Source: CAZDKK01 sp964506245
GTDB lineage: Bacteria; Eisenbacteria; RBG-16-71-46; CAIMUX01; WJJG01
NCBI GenBank assembly: GCA_964506245.1
Contig: CAZDKK010000018.1
Location: 14,178-78,177, forward strand
Length of the DNA: 64,000 bases
Direction: 5' to 3'
Each line of letters begins with the position of its first letter. The first letter of the stretch is position 1. Shown piece after piece: positions 9,966 through 17,932 of this stretch. The position numbers were made by a program, and so were the translations under genes. The notes beneath the pieces were generated by a model. The model made no database searches. It saw only the letters and a list, made by a program, of their open reading frames with translations, and was not told the origin of the DNA.

Positions 9966-11201
9966 TCAGCGGGGCTGGACGAGCACCGGGGGCGCGACGG
10001 CCGAGTCGCCTGCAGTGGATCGCGCCGAGTCGCCTGCGGCGGCCCCCGCCGAGTCGGGCGCCAGCGGAGCTCCCGGCTGCCCGCCGCCCGTCTCGCGCTG
10101 CCGCTGCGCCTGCATCAGGCGAAATCTCTCCATCCGTTCCTGGCGCTTCCTCTCGAGCATGGCATCGACCGCGCGCCGGCTGGCCTCGGTCGTGGCGGCC
10201 ACCACGGCGGCCACGTGCGGGTCCTCGGGCCAGCTCGGATCCAGCGCCGGGGCCTGCCCGCTGAAGTCGACGATCTCGTTGCCGGGCGACACCACCAGGT
10301 TCGTGACCGCGACCGCCACGCCGCGATCCCCCGAGCGATTCACGACGGCCCGGCCGAACTTGACCGGTTGCTCGTCGCGGTCCTGATGCGTGCCCGCCAG
10401 GATGACATCGATCTCGGGAATCGAGTCGGCGAAGGTCTGGATACTCACGTCGTCGAGGTGGCCGATCAGGACGAGGATGTCGGCCCTTTCCCGGGCCAGC
10501 CGCTTCGCCTCCGCCTCGTGGAGCACTCGCGCGGCCGGCGCCAGTTGCGCACCGGTGCCCTTCAGGAGCCGAGCCACCTCCCGCGTGGTCGCGATCGGCG
10601 GCAGCACGCGCACCGCGCCCTGTGCTTCCCGCAACGCGGCGGTCGTGTTGCGCCCTTCGTCCAGGACGCTGAGGAAGCCGACGCGCACGCCGTCCACCTC
10701 CACCACCCGGCAACGCGCGCCGACGGGCTTCCAATCCTCACCCGCGCGCCGCTCGACGTTGGTGGTGACGAGCGGCAGGGTCGATCCGAGCCCCAGCAGG
10801 CTGTCGGTCAGGGTCCACTCGGCAACCTCGTACTCGCCAAGGGCCACCGCGTCGTAGTTCAGGCGCTCCATTTCACGCCAGACCGCAACGCTCTCCCGCC
10901 ACCGGACCGAACGCGTGGGGTGGAAGAATCCGCCGCCGTCGACCAGGAGGATGCGGCCCAGCGCGACGCGCTGGCTGTCGATGAAGGCGGCCCGCCGGGC
11001 CAGCCCACCCTTCTTGCCGTGTCAGCCGCAGGGGACGATCTCGCCCTGGAAGCAGCTCTGCGAGAGGATGTGGAGCGTGACGTTGTCCGCGCGCGGGACG
11101 CGCCCGTCCCCGCCCGACCGCAGCGCGCACCCGGCCAGCAGGGCGAGCATCGCCGCGGCCGCCGTGCGCATCCGCGCAGTGCAAGGCGCGGGGGCGCTCA
11201 T
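9966..11201 (-). CDS. UshA-like metallophosphoesterase lipoprotein, predicted selenoprotein (copy B)
   Basis: Reading through the TGA at 11022-11024 gives a 411-residue protein; without readthrough the frame is cut after residue 59. A lipoprotein signal (MLALLAGC, lipid Cys25) leads to SQSCFQGEIVPCG-U60-HGKKGGLARRAAFIDS. Non-selenoprotein relatives read GxLEPCGC...LGGLARRA here, so Sec replaces the second Cys of a CGC pair. Downstream are metallophosphoesterase segments LLVDGGGFF, YDAVALGEYEV, ADILVLIGHLDD and IDVILAGTHQD. Compared with copy A, the motif-II Asp is Gly (DGGG for DGGD) and the late GGH is AGT, so catalysis may be weakened. The tail is coiled-coil, then Ala/Asp/Ser-rich. The ATG at 11201 overlaps the stop of copy A by one base (TGATG). 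Readthrough is inference. Confidence 0.8.
10986..11005 (-). promoter_or_regulatory. Predicted bacterial SECIS hairpin (copy B)
   Basis: In the mRNA, counting the U of UGA as 1, bases 20-39 fold as GGC-U-GGCCC / GGC / GGGCC-GCC. That is 8 base pairs with a single bulged U at position 23 and a three-base loop starting with GG at 29-31. This agrees with the general bacterial SECIS model: a bulged U, a G in the apical loop, and a loop about 16-37 bases from the UGA. It lies inside the coding region, as bacterial SECIS elements do. Confidence 0.7.
11022..11024 (-). other. In-frame TGA, predicted selenocysteine codon (copy B, Sec60)
   Basis: The TGA sits between the codons for PCG and HGKKGG, exactly where relatives encode the second Cys of PCGC. 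The frame stays open and family-like on both sides. The same codon is TGA in the neighbouring paralogue. Confidence 0.8.
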
Positions 11202-12259
11202 CACTGCTCCGACCCGGGCCGCTCGCGGCGTTGATTGCGCTCCCGGACCCGTCGCTCCCCCTCCGCCTTGGCCGACTCGGCCGCTTGCGCAACGGCCGCA
11301 TCCTCGGCGTACTCGGGAACGAGCGTGAAGTTGAGGCCACCGAAATCGACGATCTGCCCCTCGGGGGAGATGATCAGGCGCGTCACCGAGACCACCTGGC
11401 CGCGCGAACCGGACCGGTTGAGGATCGCGTCGCCGGCAGGCACCGGGCCGGTGTCCGCGGCCGTCATGTGCCCGCCCAGGATCACGTCCACGTCGGGCAG
11501 GAGCGACGCGTACTGCTCCATGGCCTGCGGATCGAGGTGTGCCAACAGCACGAGGACGTCGGTGCGTCCCCGGACCTCGGCCACCGCTTCCCGCAGGCTC
11601 TCTTCTGGCGGCAGCAGGCGGACGCGGTCGCCCGTGCTCCGGATCACGGTGGGGCTGAGTTGAGTGGGGCCAATCACGCCGAGGATGCCAACCCGGATCC
11701 CGTTGATCTCGATCAGCCGGTACCGTTCGCCCAGCTGCTGCCATTGGCCGTCGCGCAGCACCTCGACGTTGGTGCAGACCACCGGCAGGGGCGTGTGACG
11801 CATGAGGCTGTCGACGGTCTCCCACTGGCCGAATTCCAGCTCGCCCAGGGTCACCGCCTGATAGCCCGTGCGCACCATCTCGTTCCAGGTCAGAACGCTC
11901 TCGAGGTAGTTGTCCCGGGCGTTGCGGTGGAGGAAGTCTCCCCCATCCACCAGGAGCAGCGGCCTCCCCTTGACCCGCGCGCTGTCGATGAAGGCGGCCC
12001 GCCGGGCCAGCCCACCCTTCTTGCCGTGTCACCCGCAGGGGACGACTTCACCCTGGAAGCAGCTCTGAGACGCGATGTACAGCTCGACGTTGGTGGGTCG
12101 CAGGCCCGAATCGACGCTCGGGCGCGCCCCCGAACCCGCGCAGCCGCCGAGCAGGAGCACGGCTGCCGAGACCGCGAGCAGGACCGCCCCGGCGCAGCCG
12201 CCCACGAGCAGCGCCCCGGCCCCCCGGCGAACCGGGCCCAGGAACCTGTGCATCTTCAT
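11201..12259 (-). CDS. UshA-like metallophosphoesterase lipoprotein, predicted selenoprotein (copy A)
   Basis: Reading through the TGA at 12029-12031 gives a 352-residue protein. I start at the ATG at 12259, which has GAGGGGGAG 4-5 bases upstream; an ATG at 12277 lacks this. A lipoprotein signal ends LLLGGC (lipid Cys40). Then come SQSCFQGEVVPCG-U77-HGKKGGLARRAAFIDS and metallophosphoesterase segments LLLVDGGDF, YQAVTLGELEF, TDVLVLLAHLDP and VDVILGGHM. The family includes 5'-nucleotidase-like periplasmic enzymes whose PCGC motif is conserved; its role is not established. Here Cys75-Gly-Sec77 could form a selenenylsulfide redox pair. Its start is 56 bases after the phosphohydrolase gene, and its stop overlaps copy B's start. 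A frameshift or pseudogene is unlikely because both halves are intact and copy B shows the same TGA. Confidence 0.85.
11993..12012 (-). promoter_or_regulatory. Predicted bacterial SECIS hairpin (copy A)
   Basis: The same hairpin as in copy B, base for base: stem GGC/GCC, bulged U, stem GGCCC/GGGCC, loop GGC, starting 17 bases after the UGA. It lies within a 51-base block (11981-12031) that is identical to 10974-11024, including all synonymous positions. Confidence 0.72.
12029..12031 (-). other. In-frame TGA, predicted selenocysteine codon (copy A, Sec77)
   Basis: The TGA replaces the second Cys of the family's PCGC motif. The bases after it read CACGGC (His-Gly), the same two residues that follow Sec140 in E. 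coli formate dehydrogenase H. TGA is an ordinary stop for many genes in this window (for example 3032-3034, 5762-5764 and 14465-14467), so general recoding is excluded. Confidence 0.83.
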
Positions 12260-12314
12260 GCTCTCCCCCTCCGGCAAGGAGCCTCCGATCGAGCCACGGT
12301 CGCCTCGAGGCGCA

Positions 12315-14468
12315 TCACAGGTGGGTTGGACCTGGCGGCGCCCCGATGCTCTGCAGCATGCTGTCGATCACGGCCACCCGATCGGGACGCGACGCCTCCA
12401 CGCGCCTGGCCTGCAGAAGAGTCTCGCGTGCGCGATCGTTCTCGCCCCGCTCGAAGAGCAGCCTGCCCAGCACGAACTGGACATCGGGGCTGTTTGGATC
12501 AATCGCCGCCGCCCGCGACAGCGTCGCGATGGCGCCATCGATGTCCTCCCCCTGCAGGTGCCAGATCCCGAGGTTGTAGAGCACCTTCGGGCTCTCGGGA
12601 TCCAGTTCGACCGCTCGCTTGAAGTACGGTCCGGCTTCTTCGTGCTGCTTGTGGCGGCCGTAGATGATGCCCAGGGCGAGGAGCCCGGCAACGTTCGTCT
12701 CGTCGATTTCGAGCAGGCGCTTCAGGCAATCCTGCGCTCCGGCCGTGTCGTTCAACGCCTCCATGATCCAGGCCAACTCGTACAGCGCGGTCACCGCATG
12801 CGCCTGGAACTCGAGGATCGCCTCCGCATGGCGCCGGGCTCCCTCCAGGTCGCCCGCCGCCCGCTTGATGCGGCATAGGTAGAACTGGGCCTCTTCCTGC
12901 TCCGGATCGACCGCCACGCAGCGCTCGAAGTACTGCTGGGCGATGCGCGGATCCATCTTGAGCTGGAGCTGGGCCTTCCCCAAGTTGATCAGGGCCGCCG
13001 CATTGTCGGGATCGGCTAGGAGCACCTGTTCCAGCAGGCGTACGCCGTCGGTGGAATAGCCCATCCGCAGGTTCTCGGTCGCCACGCCGATCTGGTCGAA
13101 CAGGTAGCGCATCTCGTGTGGATCGTTGAGACTTTGCACATCCTCGAGCGCCGAGGACACGCGGCTGACGCCGCGCCGCGCGCTTGCGAGGTACCCCAGC
13201 GAGGCCAGTTTCTGCAGGGTCTCGTTGTCCGCGGCGGCGACCGAGGCGCTCGCGTCCTCCGATGTCCAGCGCCGCATGGTCTCCGCGAGCTCCTCGGTGA
13301 GCCGTTCCACGGCCGCGGGCTCGCGTGCAGCCAGATCGTAGAGCTCTCCGGGATCCTCACCGACGCGGTAGTAGCGCGGCTTCGGCCCGTGGATGATCTT
13401 CTCGTCCCCCAGGCGCAGGGCGCGCAGCGCTCCCCAACCGCACTGCAACTCGCCCACGAGCGATTCCATGTAGAGAGCCCGCGGGGCGCTCGCGACCTGT
13501 TCGCCTCGGACCAGCGGGGCCAGCGACCGGCCCTGCACATCAGATGGGATCTCGATCCCGAGCAGGTCGAGAACCGTCGGCATGATGTCGACGGTGCCGG
13601 ACAACTCCTCCAGGCGGAGACCGGCGGGCCCACCCGGCAGGCGGAAGATCAGCGGCACGCGCATGACGCTGTCGAAAACCAGCAGCGAGTGGGTGGGCTC
13701 GCCGTGCTCCATGAGCCCCTCGCCGTGGTCGGCCACGATGACGATGAGCGTGCGATCGTAGAGCTTCTGCTTCTTCAACTCGGCGAAGACGTGACCGAGC
13801 TGTTCGTCGACGAAGGCGATCTCACCCGCGTAGGGCTCCGTGAACCGGCTGTGGTAAGGCTCGGGCGGGTTCACGGGCTGATGCGGATCGAAGTAGTGGA
13901 GCCACAGGAAGAAGGGCGCGGATCTCGACTTCCTGAGCCAATTCAGCGCGGAGCGGGTGACCAGGTTGGCCTTGCGTTCCTCGAATCCGAACTCGTTGGC
14001 TGCCCGCGTCTCTAGTTCGTCCCGCGACCAGCCCTCCGCGAGGTTGTCGTCATAGGTCGTGAATCCCTGATCGAGGTTGAAGCGTGAATCGAGCACGAAG
14101 GCTCCGACCACCGCTCCGGTGTCATAGCCGGCGTCCTTCATGACCTCGGCCAGGGTCGTGACGTCCTCGCGCACGACGTAGGTGGAGTTGTCGCGCACGC
14201 CGTGGAAGATCGGGTAGGTCCCGGTCAGGATCGAGGTGTGAGACGGCAGGGTGATGGGATTGGTGCAGAAGGCCTTCTGGAAGAGCGCGCCCTCGGCCGC
14301 CAGCGCATCGATGTTGGGGGACGTGGGCTCGGCGTAGCCATAGCAGCCGAGTCGATCGGCGCGGGCGGTATCGATGGTCACCAACAGAACGTTCCACCGG
14401 TCCTCGCGCGCGCAGCCGCATGCGAGGAGGAGCGCCAGGGCGGCGAGCGGTAGGCGGGAGCACTTCAT
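12315..14468 (-). CDS. Sulfatase/alkaline-phosphatase-superfamily lipoprotein with C-terminal TPR domain
   Basis: A 717-residue protein starting at the ATG at 14468, inside the stop of the preceding gene (ATGA). A lipoprotein-type signal reads ALALLLACGC. The hydrolase domain has metal ligands in VTIDTARADRLGCYGY (D33) and VADHGEGLMEHGE. At the nucleophile position it reads PITLPSHTSILTG, with Thr73 where true sulfatases have the Cys or Ser of CxPSR. Without that residue no formylglycine can form, so a Thr-based phosphatase or phosphodiesterase activity is more likely (inference). From about residue 490 there are roughly six TPR units (for example NAAALINLGKAQLQLKMDP and PKVLYNLGIWHLQGED), probably for protein contacts. 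It is the second gene of the 16312-9966 operon. Confidence 0.9.
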   Translation of the reverse strand: MKCSRLPLAALALLLACGCAREDRWNVLLVTIDTARADRLGCYGYAEPTSPNIDALAAEGALFQKAFCTNPITLPSHTSILTGTYPIFHGVRDNSTYVVREDVTTLAEVMKDAGYDTGAVVGAFVLDSRFNLDQGFTTYDDNLAEGWSRDELETRAANEFGFEERKANLVTRSALNWLRKSRSAPFFLWLHYFDPHQPVNPPEPYHSRFTEPYAGEIAFVDEQLGHVFAELKKQKLYDRTLIVIVADHGEGLMEHGEPTHSLLVFDSVMRVPLIFRLPGGPAGLRLEELSGTVDIMPTVLDLLGIEIPSDVQGRSLAPLVRGEQVASAPRALYMESLVGELQCGWGALRALRLGDEKIIHGPKPRYYRVGEDPGELYDLAAREPAAVERLTEELAETMRRWTSEDASASVAAADNETLQKLASLGYLASARRGVSRVSSALEDVQSLNDPHEMRYLFDQIGVATENLRMGYSTDGVRLLEQVLLADPDNAAALINLGKAQLQLKMDPRIAQQYFERCVAVDPEQEEAQFYLCRIKRAAGDLEGARRHAEAILEFQAHAVTALYELAWIMEALNDTAGAQDCLKRLLEIDETNVAGLLALGIIYGRHKQHEEAGPYFKRAVELDPESPKVLYNLGIWHLQGEDIDGAIATLSRAAAIDPNSPDVQFVLGRLLFERGENDRARETLLQARRVEASRPDRVAVIDSMLQSIGAPPGPTHL

Positions 14469-16312
14469 CGGCTGCCAGCCTCCTGTCCGATCGGCGGCAG
14501 GTGGTCCTCGTAGATCTTGAGAGCGATGGACTCCAGAACCTTCTGCCGGATCTCGTTGGTCATCGTCTGGTAGTTGCGGCGCGCGTAGTTTTGGCGGACA
14601 AGTTCCTCGACCTCCTCGAAGGTCTTCTGTACGGGCGGCGTGTCCTTGATGAGCCGGACGATGATGATGCCCACATCCATGTAGCACAGACGCTCGGGAT
14701 CGTAGACCTCGGCCATCTGGGCGTCCGCAACCTCCCCCTCCTTCAGCTTGTTGAGGATGGCGTGAAACCAGGGTCGCGGTGCCACGAGCCGGGTGACGTC
14801 TTGGTTGTTGAGTCCCTCCATGCGGCCACCGTTGCTCGCGGAGTAGTGCTTGGAGTAGGTGCGCGCCAGCTCGGCAAAGTCCTCGCCGGCGCGAATGCGG
14901 TCCACCAGGGCCTCGCCGCGCCGCAGGGTGCGCCAGAGAGGCTCACCCCCCTCCGGCTTCAGCAGGATCACGTCGAGATCCCGCGTGCGCAGGGTCTGGT
15001 AGCGCTGCTCGTTCTGCGCGAAGTACTCCCTGATCTCCTCTTCCGGAACCTCCGCGACGGCGCGCTGCAGACGCTCATCGAGAGCCCGCTGGTAGTTCAC
15101 CTCGCGGACCGCTGCCTCGATCTGGACGGCCACGTCGGGGCGGTCCTGAAGGCCGAGTCGCTTGGCCTCCAGGGTCAGAAGCTGGCCCAGGGTGACCTGG
15201 TCCAGGAACTTGTAGATGTTGGTGAAGACGTGCGCGTACAGATGCGACAGCTCGTGCTCACCCAGCGCGCTGCTCAGATCCTGGAGGGTGTAGCGCTGCC
15301 CCTCGATCGAGATGAGGGTCTCGTCACGCGGGATGAAAGGATCCTCCAGACGCTCGTAGTGCCGCTCGAGGCCGTGGCGGGGACCCACCTCCTCGACGAA
15401 TGCGCGCTGAGCCGCCGCGAGCTTGTCCGCATTCGCCCGGCGGCGGGCGAACTCGACCACGTCCTCGAACTTGCGGTCGAGGGCCGGCAAGCGCTCCATC
15501 ATCTTGGCGATCTGGAAGCCGGTGGGGGTCTCGATGATGCCGCTGACCTCGTGGCGCTTGAGGTTCCAGACCCCCTTGATGAAGGAAGGGTGCACGTCGT
15601 CCGTTGCGGCGAGTGTCAGCCACCCCCCGGAATTCGCGGTGGAGGACTGGGAGTGCTGGCGGGCCATCTCCTCGAAATCCGCCCCCTGCATGATCTGGCG
15701 GCGAAGCTCCTCGAGCCTCTGGCGCACCTTCTGCCGTTCGGGTTCGGGGACCGCCCCAACTTCAGCCCGCAGGAAGATGTACTGCACCCGCACCTTCTCA
15801 GGGTCCTTGTACTGCTCCGGATGCGAGTCGTACTGCTGGCGGATCTCCTCGGCGGTCGAGGCGATCTGGTCCCAGCCCAGCTCGTGCGTCATGGCCGTCT
15901 TCAGCACACCTGCCTCCGCCTGATTCAGGGCGGGCAGCATCGTGGGGTCTTCTTTCGGCGAGGGAGCCTCAGCGGCCAGGGCCTTGCGAATGGCGATCTC
16001 CCGTATGTTCTCTATGCGCCAGTCGGCAGTGCCGCTCTCAGCCGGCGTGGGCCCTTGCCCGGCCGGGCCCGGCTGCGCTTGCTCCTTGGGGCGCTTGAAG
16101 GCGTCGAACTCGGCGCGGCGGACCTCGCCTTTCCGGAATGTGGCCAGAACCTGCGGATCCTTGGATGCGGCCGGCCTTCCGTCGCCGCCACATCCCATGC
16201 CCAAGGCCGGGCCGATGAGGAGAAGCCAGAGCCATGCGCCGGAACGCCGCATGGCCCTTCGCGTGCTGCACGCAGTGGCGGCGCCAGAGCCGTCGTTCTT
16301 GACAGACAACAT
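14465..16312 (-). CDS. PpiC/SurA-type peptidyl-prolyl cis-trans isomerase lipoprotein
   Basis: A 615-residue exported protein with two parvulin-like rotamase domains. The first is around residues 160-290, with DFEEMARQHSQSSTANSGGW and a GVWNLKRHEVSGIIETPTGF core. The second is around residues 440-570, with DFAELARTYSKHYSASNGGR and LNKLKEGEV...IIIVRLIKDTPP. Family members are periplasmic folding factors for outer-membrane proteins. The ATG at 16312 has AAGGGGA at good spacing; an alternative ATG at 16252 would give a shorter n-region before the WLLLIGPALGMGC lipobox. This is the first gene of the operon with the TPR hydrolase and the two predicted selenoproteins, suggesting a shared envelope role. 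Confidence 0.9.
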   Translation of the reverse strand: MLSVKNDGSGAATACSTRRAMRRSGAWLWLLLIGPALGMGCGGDGRPAASKDPQVLATFRKGEVRRAEFDAFKRPKEQAQPGPAGQGPTPAESGTADWRIENIREIAIRKALAAEAPSPKEDPTMLPALNQAEAGVLKTAMTHELGWDQIASTAEEIRQQYDSHPEQYKDPEKVRVQYIFLRAEVGAVPEPERQKVRQRLEELRRQIMQGADFEEMARQHSQSSTANSGGWLTLAATDDVHPSFIKGVWNLKRHEVSGIIETPTGFQIAKMMERLPALDRKFEDVVEFARRRANADKLAAAQRAFVEEVGPRHGLERHYERLEDPFIPRDETLISIEGQRYTLQDLSSALGEHELSHLYAHVFTNIYKFLDQVTLGQLLTLEAKRLGLQDRPDVAVQIEAAVREVNYQRALDERLQRAVAEVPEEEIREYFAQNEQRYQTLRTRDLDVILLKPEGGEPLWRTLRRGEALVDRIRAGEDFAELARTYSKHYSASNGGRMEGLNNQDVTRLVAPRPWFHAILNKLKEGEVADAQMAEVYDPERLCYMDVGIIIVRLIKDTPPVQKTFEEVEELVRQNYARRNYQTMTNEIRQKVLESIALKIYEDHLPPIGQEAGSR

Positions 16313-16744
16313 AAGCCTATCCCCTTCGAGTTTCCCTTGCGCGGCGCCGGGGCAGGAGATGAAGCCGAATCATCACCTCGGCGCGACGGCGGAGGAGCTG
16401 TTGACGGTACCATCTCCGCCTGGGCGCGGCCAGGTCAAACGACCGGGAAAGTAGTGCTCGGCCCCCGGTTACCGCTGCCGGCTGGGAGCTGGTTACCCGC
16501 TCTCATCCCATAAGTTTCGGCCGCTTCGGGCCCAAGGTTATCTCCGCTTTAAGGCGCGGGGGGGCAGTGGCGAAGGGGAACGGCAGGTCGGGCGGCCAGC
16601 CGGGCGGAGAAAGGAGAAGGGCCCCGACAGCCCCGGAACCATCGATCATGGTTCCCGGACCGCGGAGCCCTCTACCGGTTTGGATCTCCCAGGCACTAGG
16701 CCCGGGTGGACCCAAGTCCTTCTAGCCAGTCGCGAAGACTGAAA
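16313..16744. other. 432-base gene-free stretch with a strong inverted repeat
   Basis: No supported gene. The stretch lies between the start of the PpiC-type gene and the end of the next upstream gene on the same strand, so it should contain a terminator and the operon promoter. The clearest structure is the hairpin at 16635-16655. I see no convincing sigma-70 -35/-10 pair for the PpiC operon. Confidence 0.5.
16635..16655. terminator. Perfect 8-bp inverted repeat, terminator-like
   Basis: GGAACCAT and ATGGTTCC are perfectly complementary around the 5-base loop CGATC, and the outer CC/GG can extend the stem past one bulge. It is about 90 bases past the stop of the gene ending at 16745 (minus strand). 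No T-run follows, so a factor-dependent terminator or a binding site is equally possible. Confidence 0.4.
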
Positions 16745-17398
16745 CTAGAACATGGCCTTGATCTGGCCCCAGCTCTGCAGCTCGGTGGGCGACGGAGCGT
16801 CCACGGAGACAGCCATGCACCAGTTGCCGGGGTAGCCGATGGACTCCATCGTGCCCCAGGAGCTCAGCCCGCACGACGGAGCCTTGATCCAGGACGTGCC
16901 AGCGCTCGAGCTCTGGTCGAGGCCCCAACGGATACCGACGTTGGTCTGCGGCTGATTCTGGCCAAAGAAGAACCAGGGGTCGGAGACCACGATGGCCGGG
17001 CTGATGGCAGCCGTGTGGTTGCCAGCCGACCAGGGCATGCCAGCCTGACGACCGAACTCAACACCGGGCGCAGCGAAACCCGTCCAGCACACAAAGCTGA
17101 GCGCATTGATGTTGGGGGAAACGCTCGTGTAGATGTTGTACATGTGGCTGGTGATGCAGAACGGAGGCGTCGTCGTCGCCGTCACACCAACTGCCACATC
17201 GTTCGGACCGCCGGAGGTCCCGGTGGGATTCGAGCAACCGATCCCGCGCTCGGGAATCAGGTCGCCCTGATACAGCATCTCAGGCCGGATCTGCGGTCCG
17301 CTGTACGGAACGCCCGACTGGCCCACCAGCGAGTGATCGGCGCCAGCGACGCCGGCCAGACACAGGATGCTCAGAATCGCAATGAACCCTTTGGACAT
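16745..17398 (-). CDS. Secreted protein of unknown function (paralogue 1)
   Basis: I do not recognise the family. The 217-residue product starts at an ATG with AAGGAGG 7 bases upstream and has a clean signal peptide (MSKGFIAILSILCLAGVAGA). The mature part shares a block pattern with the next gene: MLYQGDL.P..GIGC near residue 40, ITSHMYNIYTSVSPNINALSF (19-residue core ending in NINALSF) near 85, FFFGQNQPQTNVGIRWG near 145, and YPGNWCMAVSVD followed by ELQSWGQIKA at the end. Several Cys match between the two proteins, consistent with disulfides in an exported beta-rich domain. Spacing and orientation suggest a duplicated gene with its own promoter rather than one operon. Confidence 0.85.
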   Translation of the reverse strand: MSKGFIAILSILCLAGVAGADHSLVGQSGVPYSGPQIRPEMLYQGDLIPERGIGCSNPTGTSGGPNDVAVGVTATTTPPFCITSHMYNIYTSVSPNINALSFVCWTGFAAPGVEFGRQAGMPWSAGNHTAAISPAIVVSDPWFFFGQNQPQTNVGIRWGLDQSSSAGTSWIKAPSCGLSSWGTMESIGYPGNWCMAVSVDAPSPTELQSWGQIKAMF

Positions 17399-17931
17399 TG
17401 TGAAGCCTCCTTCAAGCTGTGGGTGCATTGAACCACCGCAGATGCCGTGTGTGCATCGGGCCTCAGCCGCGATGAACGCACCGTGCATCGACAGCGGTCA
17501 TTCTAGGAGATGACACTCCGGATGCCTTTTCCGCCTGCGGAGCGAGATGGTCGCAAGCGCCTGCTCGCGGATGGGCCTGCTCCCGAAGAACCCGTCCACC
17601 GCAGTCTGCCTGACCCTACGTCCCACTCCTGAGCCAGGACTGATTCCTGAGGCATCACCTCCTGTCGGGTCTCCCGCAGTCGGGCCTGTCGACCGCAGGA
17701 CACCCTTGAGGGAATTGTAGCAGATCGGGGTGGGCCGGTGACAAACTAAAACCGCCGGGTGCGGTGGCTCTTTCCAGCCGGTTGTGGAACGAAGATTGGT
17801 GGTCCGGCTACTGTAAGTCATTATCCCGAAAAAAGATACAAGAAAGAAGGAGCGGGCGCCGCGTTCACGACAGGCAAGTCCAAGCGGGCCAGCGTTCGGT
17901 TGGGGGGCTTCACCAATCTTCGCACCACAAC
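17399..17931. other. 533-base gene-free stretch holding a 22-bp inverted repeat
   Basis: Separates the two paralogous secreted-protein genes. No coding region is supported. It contains the inverted repeat described at 17780-17932 and a possible minus-strand sigma-70 promoter: TTGTCA, 19-base spacer, TACAAT at about 17716-17721. That promoter would serve the gene starting at 17398 with a long leader. Confidence 0.5.
17716..17746 (-). promoter_or_regulatory. Possible sigma-70 promoter for the 17398 gene
   Basis: On the minus strand TTGTCA is followed after 19 bases by TACAAT. Both hexamers fit the consensus well, but the spacer is 2 bases longer than ideal and the leader to the start codon would be about 310 bases. 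Confidence 0.3.
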
Positions 17932-17932
17932 C
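17780..17932. repeat. 22-bp inverted repeats enclosing 109 bp
   Basis: The arms are 17780-17801 (GGTTGTGG..CGAAGATTGGTG) and 17911-17932 (CACCAATCTTCG..CCACAACC). They are complementary at 20 of 22 positions. The right arm ends on the stop codon of the 17932-18588 gene. The enclosed 109 bases are visibly richer in A and T than their surroundings (for example GAAAAAAGATACAAGAAAG). This could be a small invertible segment, a miniature mobile element, or a long terminator or attenuator hairpin. Confidence 0.6.

Noticed and set aside
11022..12277. The two TGA-split frames as four short genes or as pseudogenes
   Set aside because: Both halves are intact in the same frame, the downstream halves lack their own signal peptides and ribosome-binding sites, and the TGA falls at the same conserved Cys position in both paralogues. 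Independent decay would not give this.
9966..16312. General reassignment of TGA to an amino acid in this organism
   Set aside because: Many well-supported genes end with TGA at the expected place (for example 3032-3034, 5762-5764 and 14465-14467), and neighbouring genes overlap through these stops.
16434..16465. TTGACC as -35 of a minus-strand promoter for the PpiC operon
   Set aside because: The hexamer at the right distance (AGATGG) does not resemble a -10 element.
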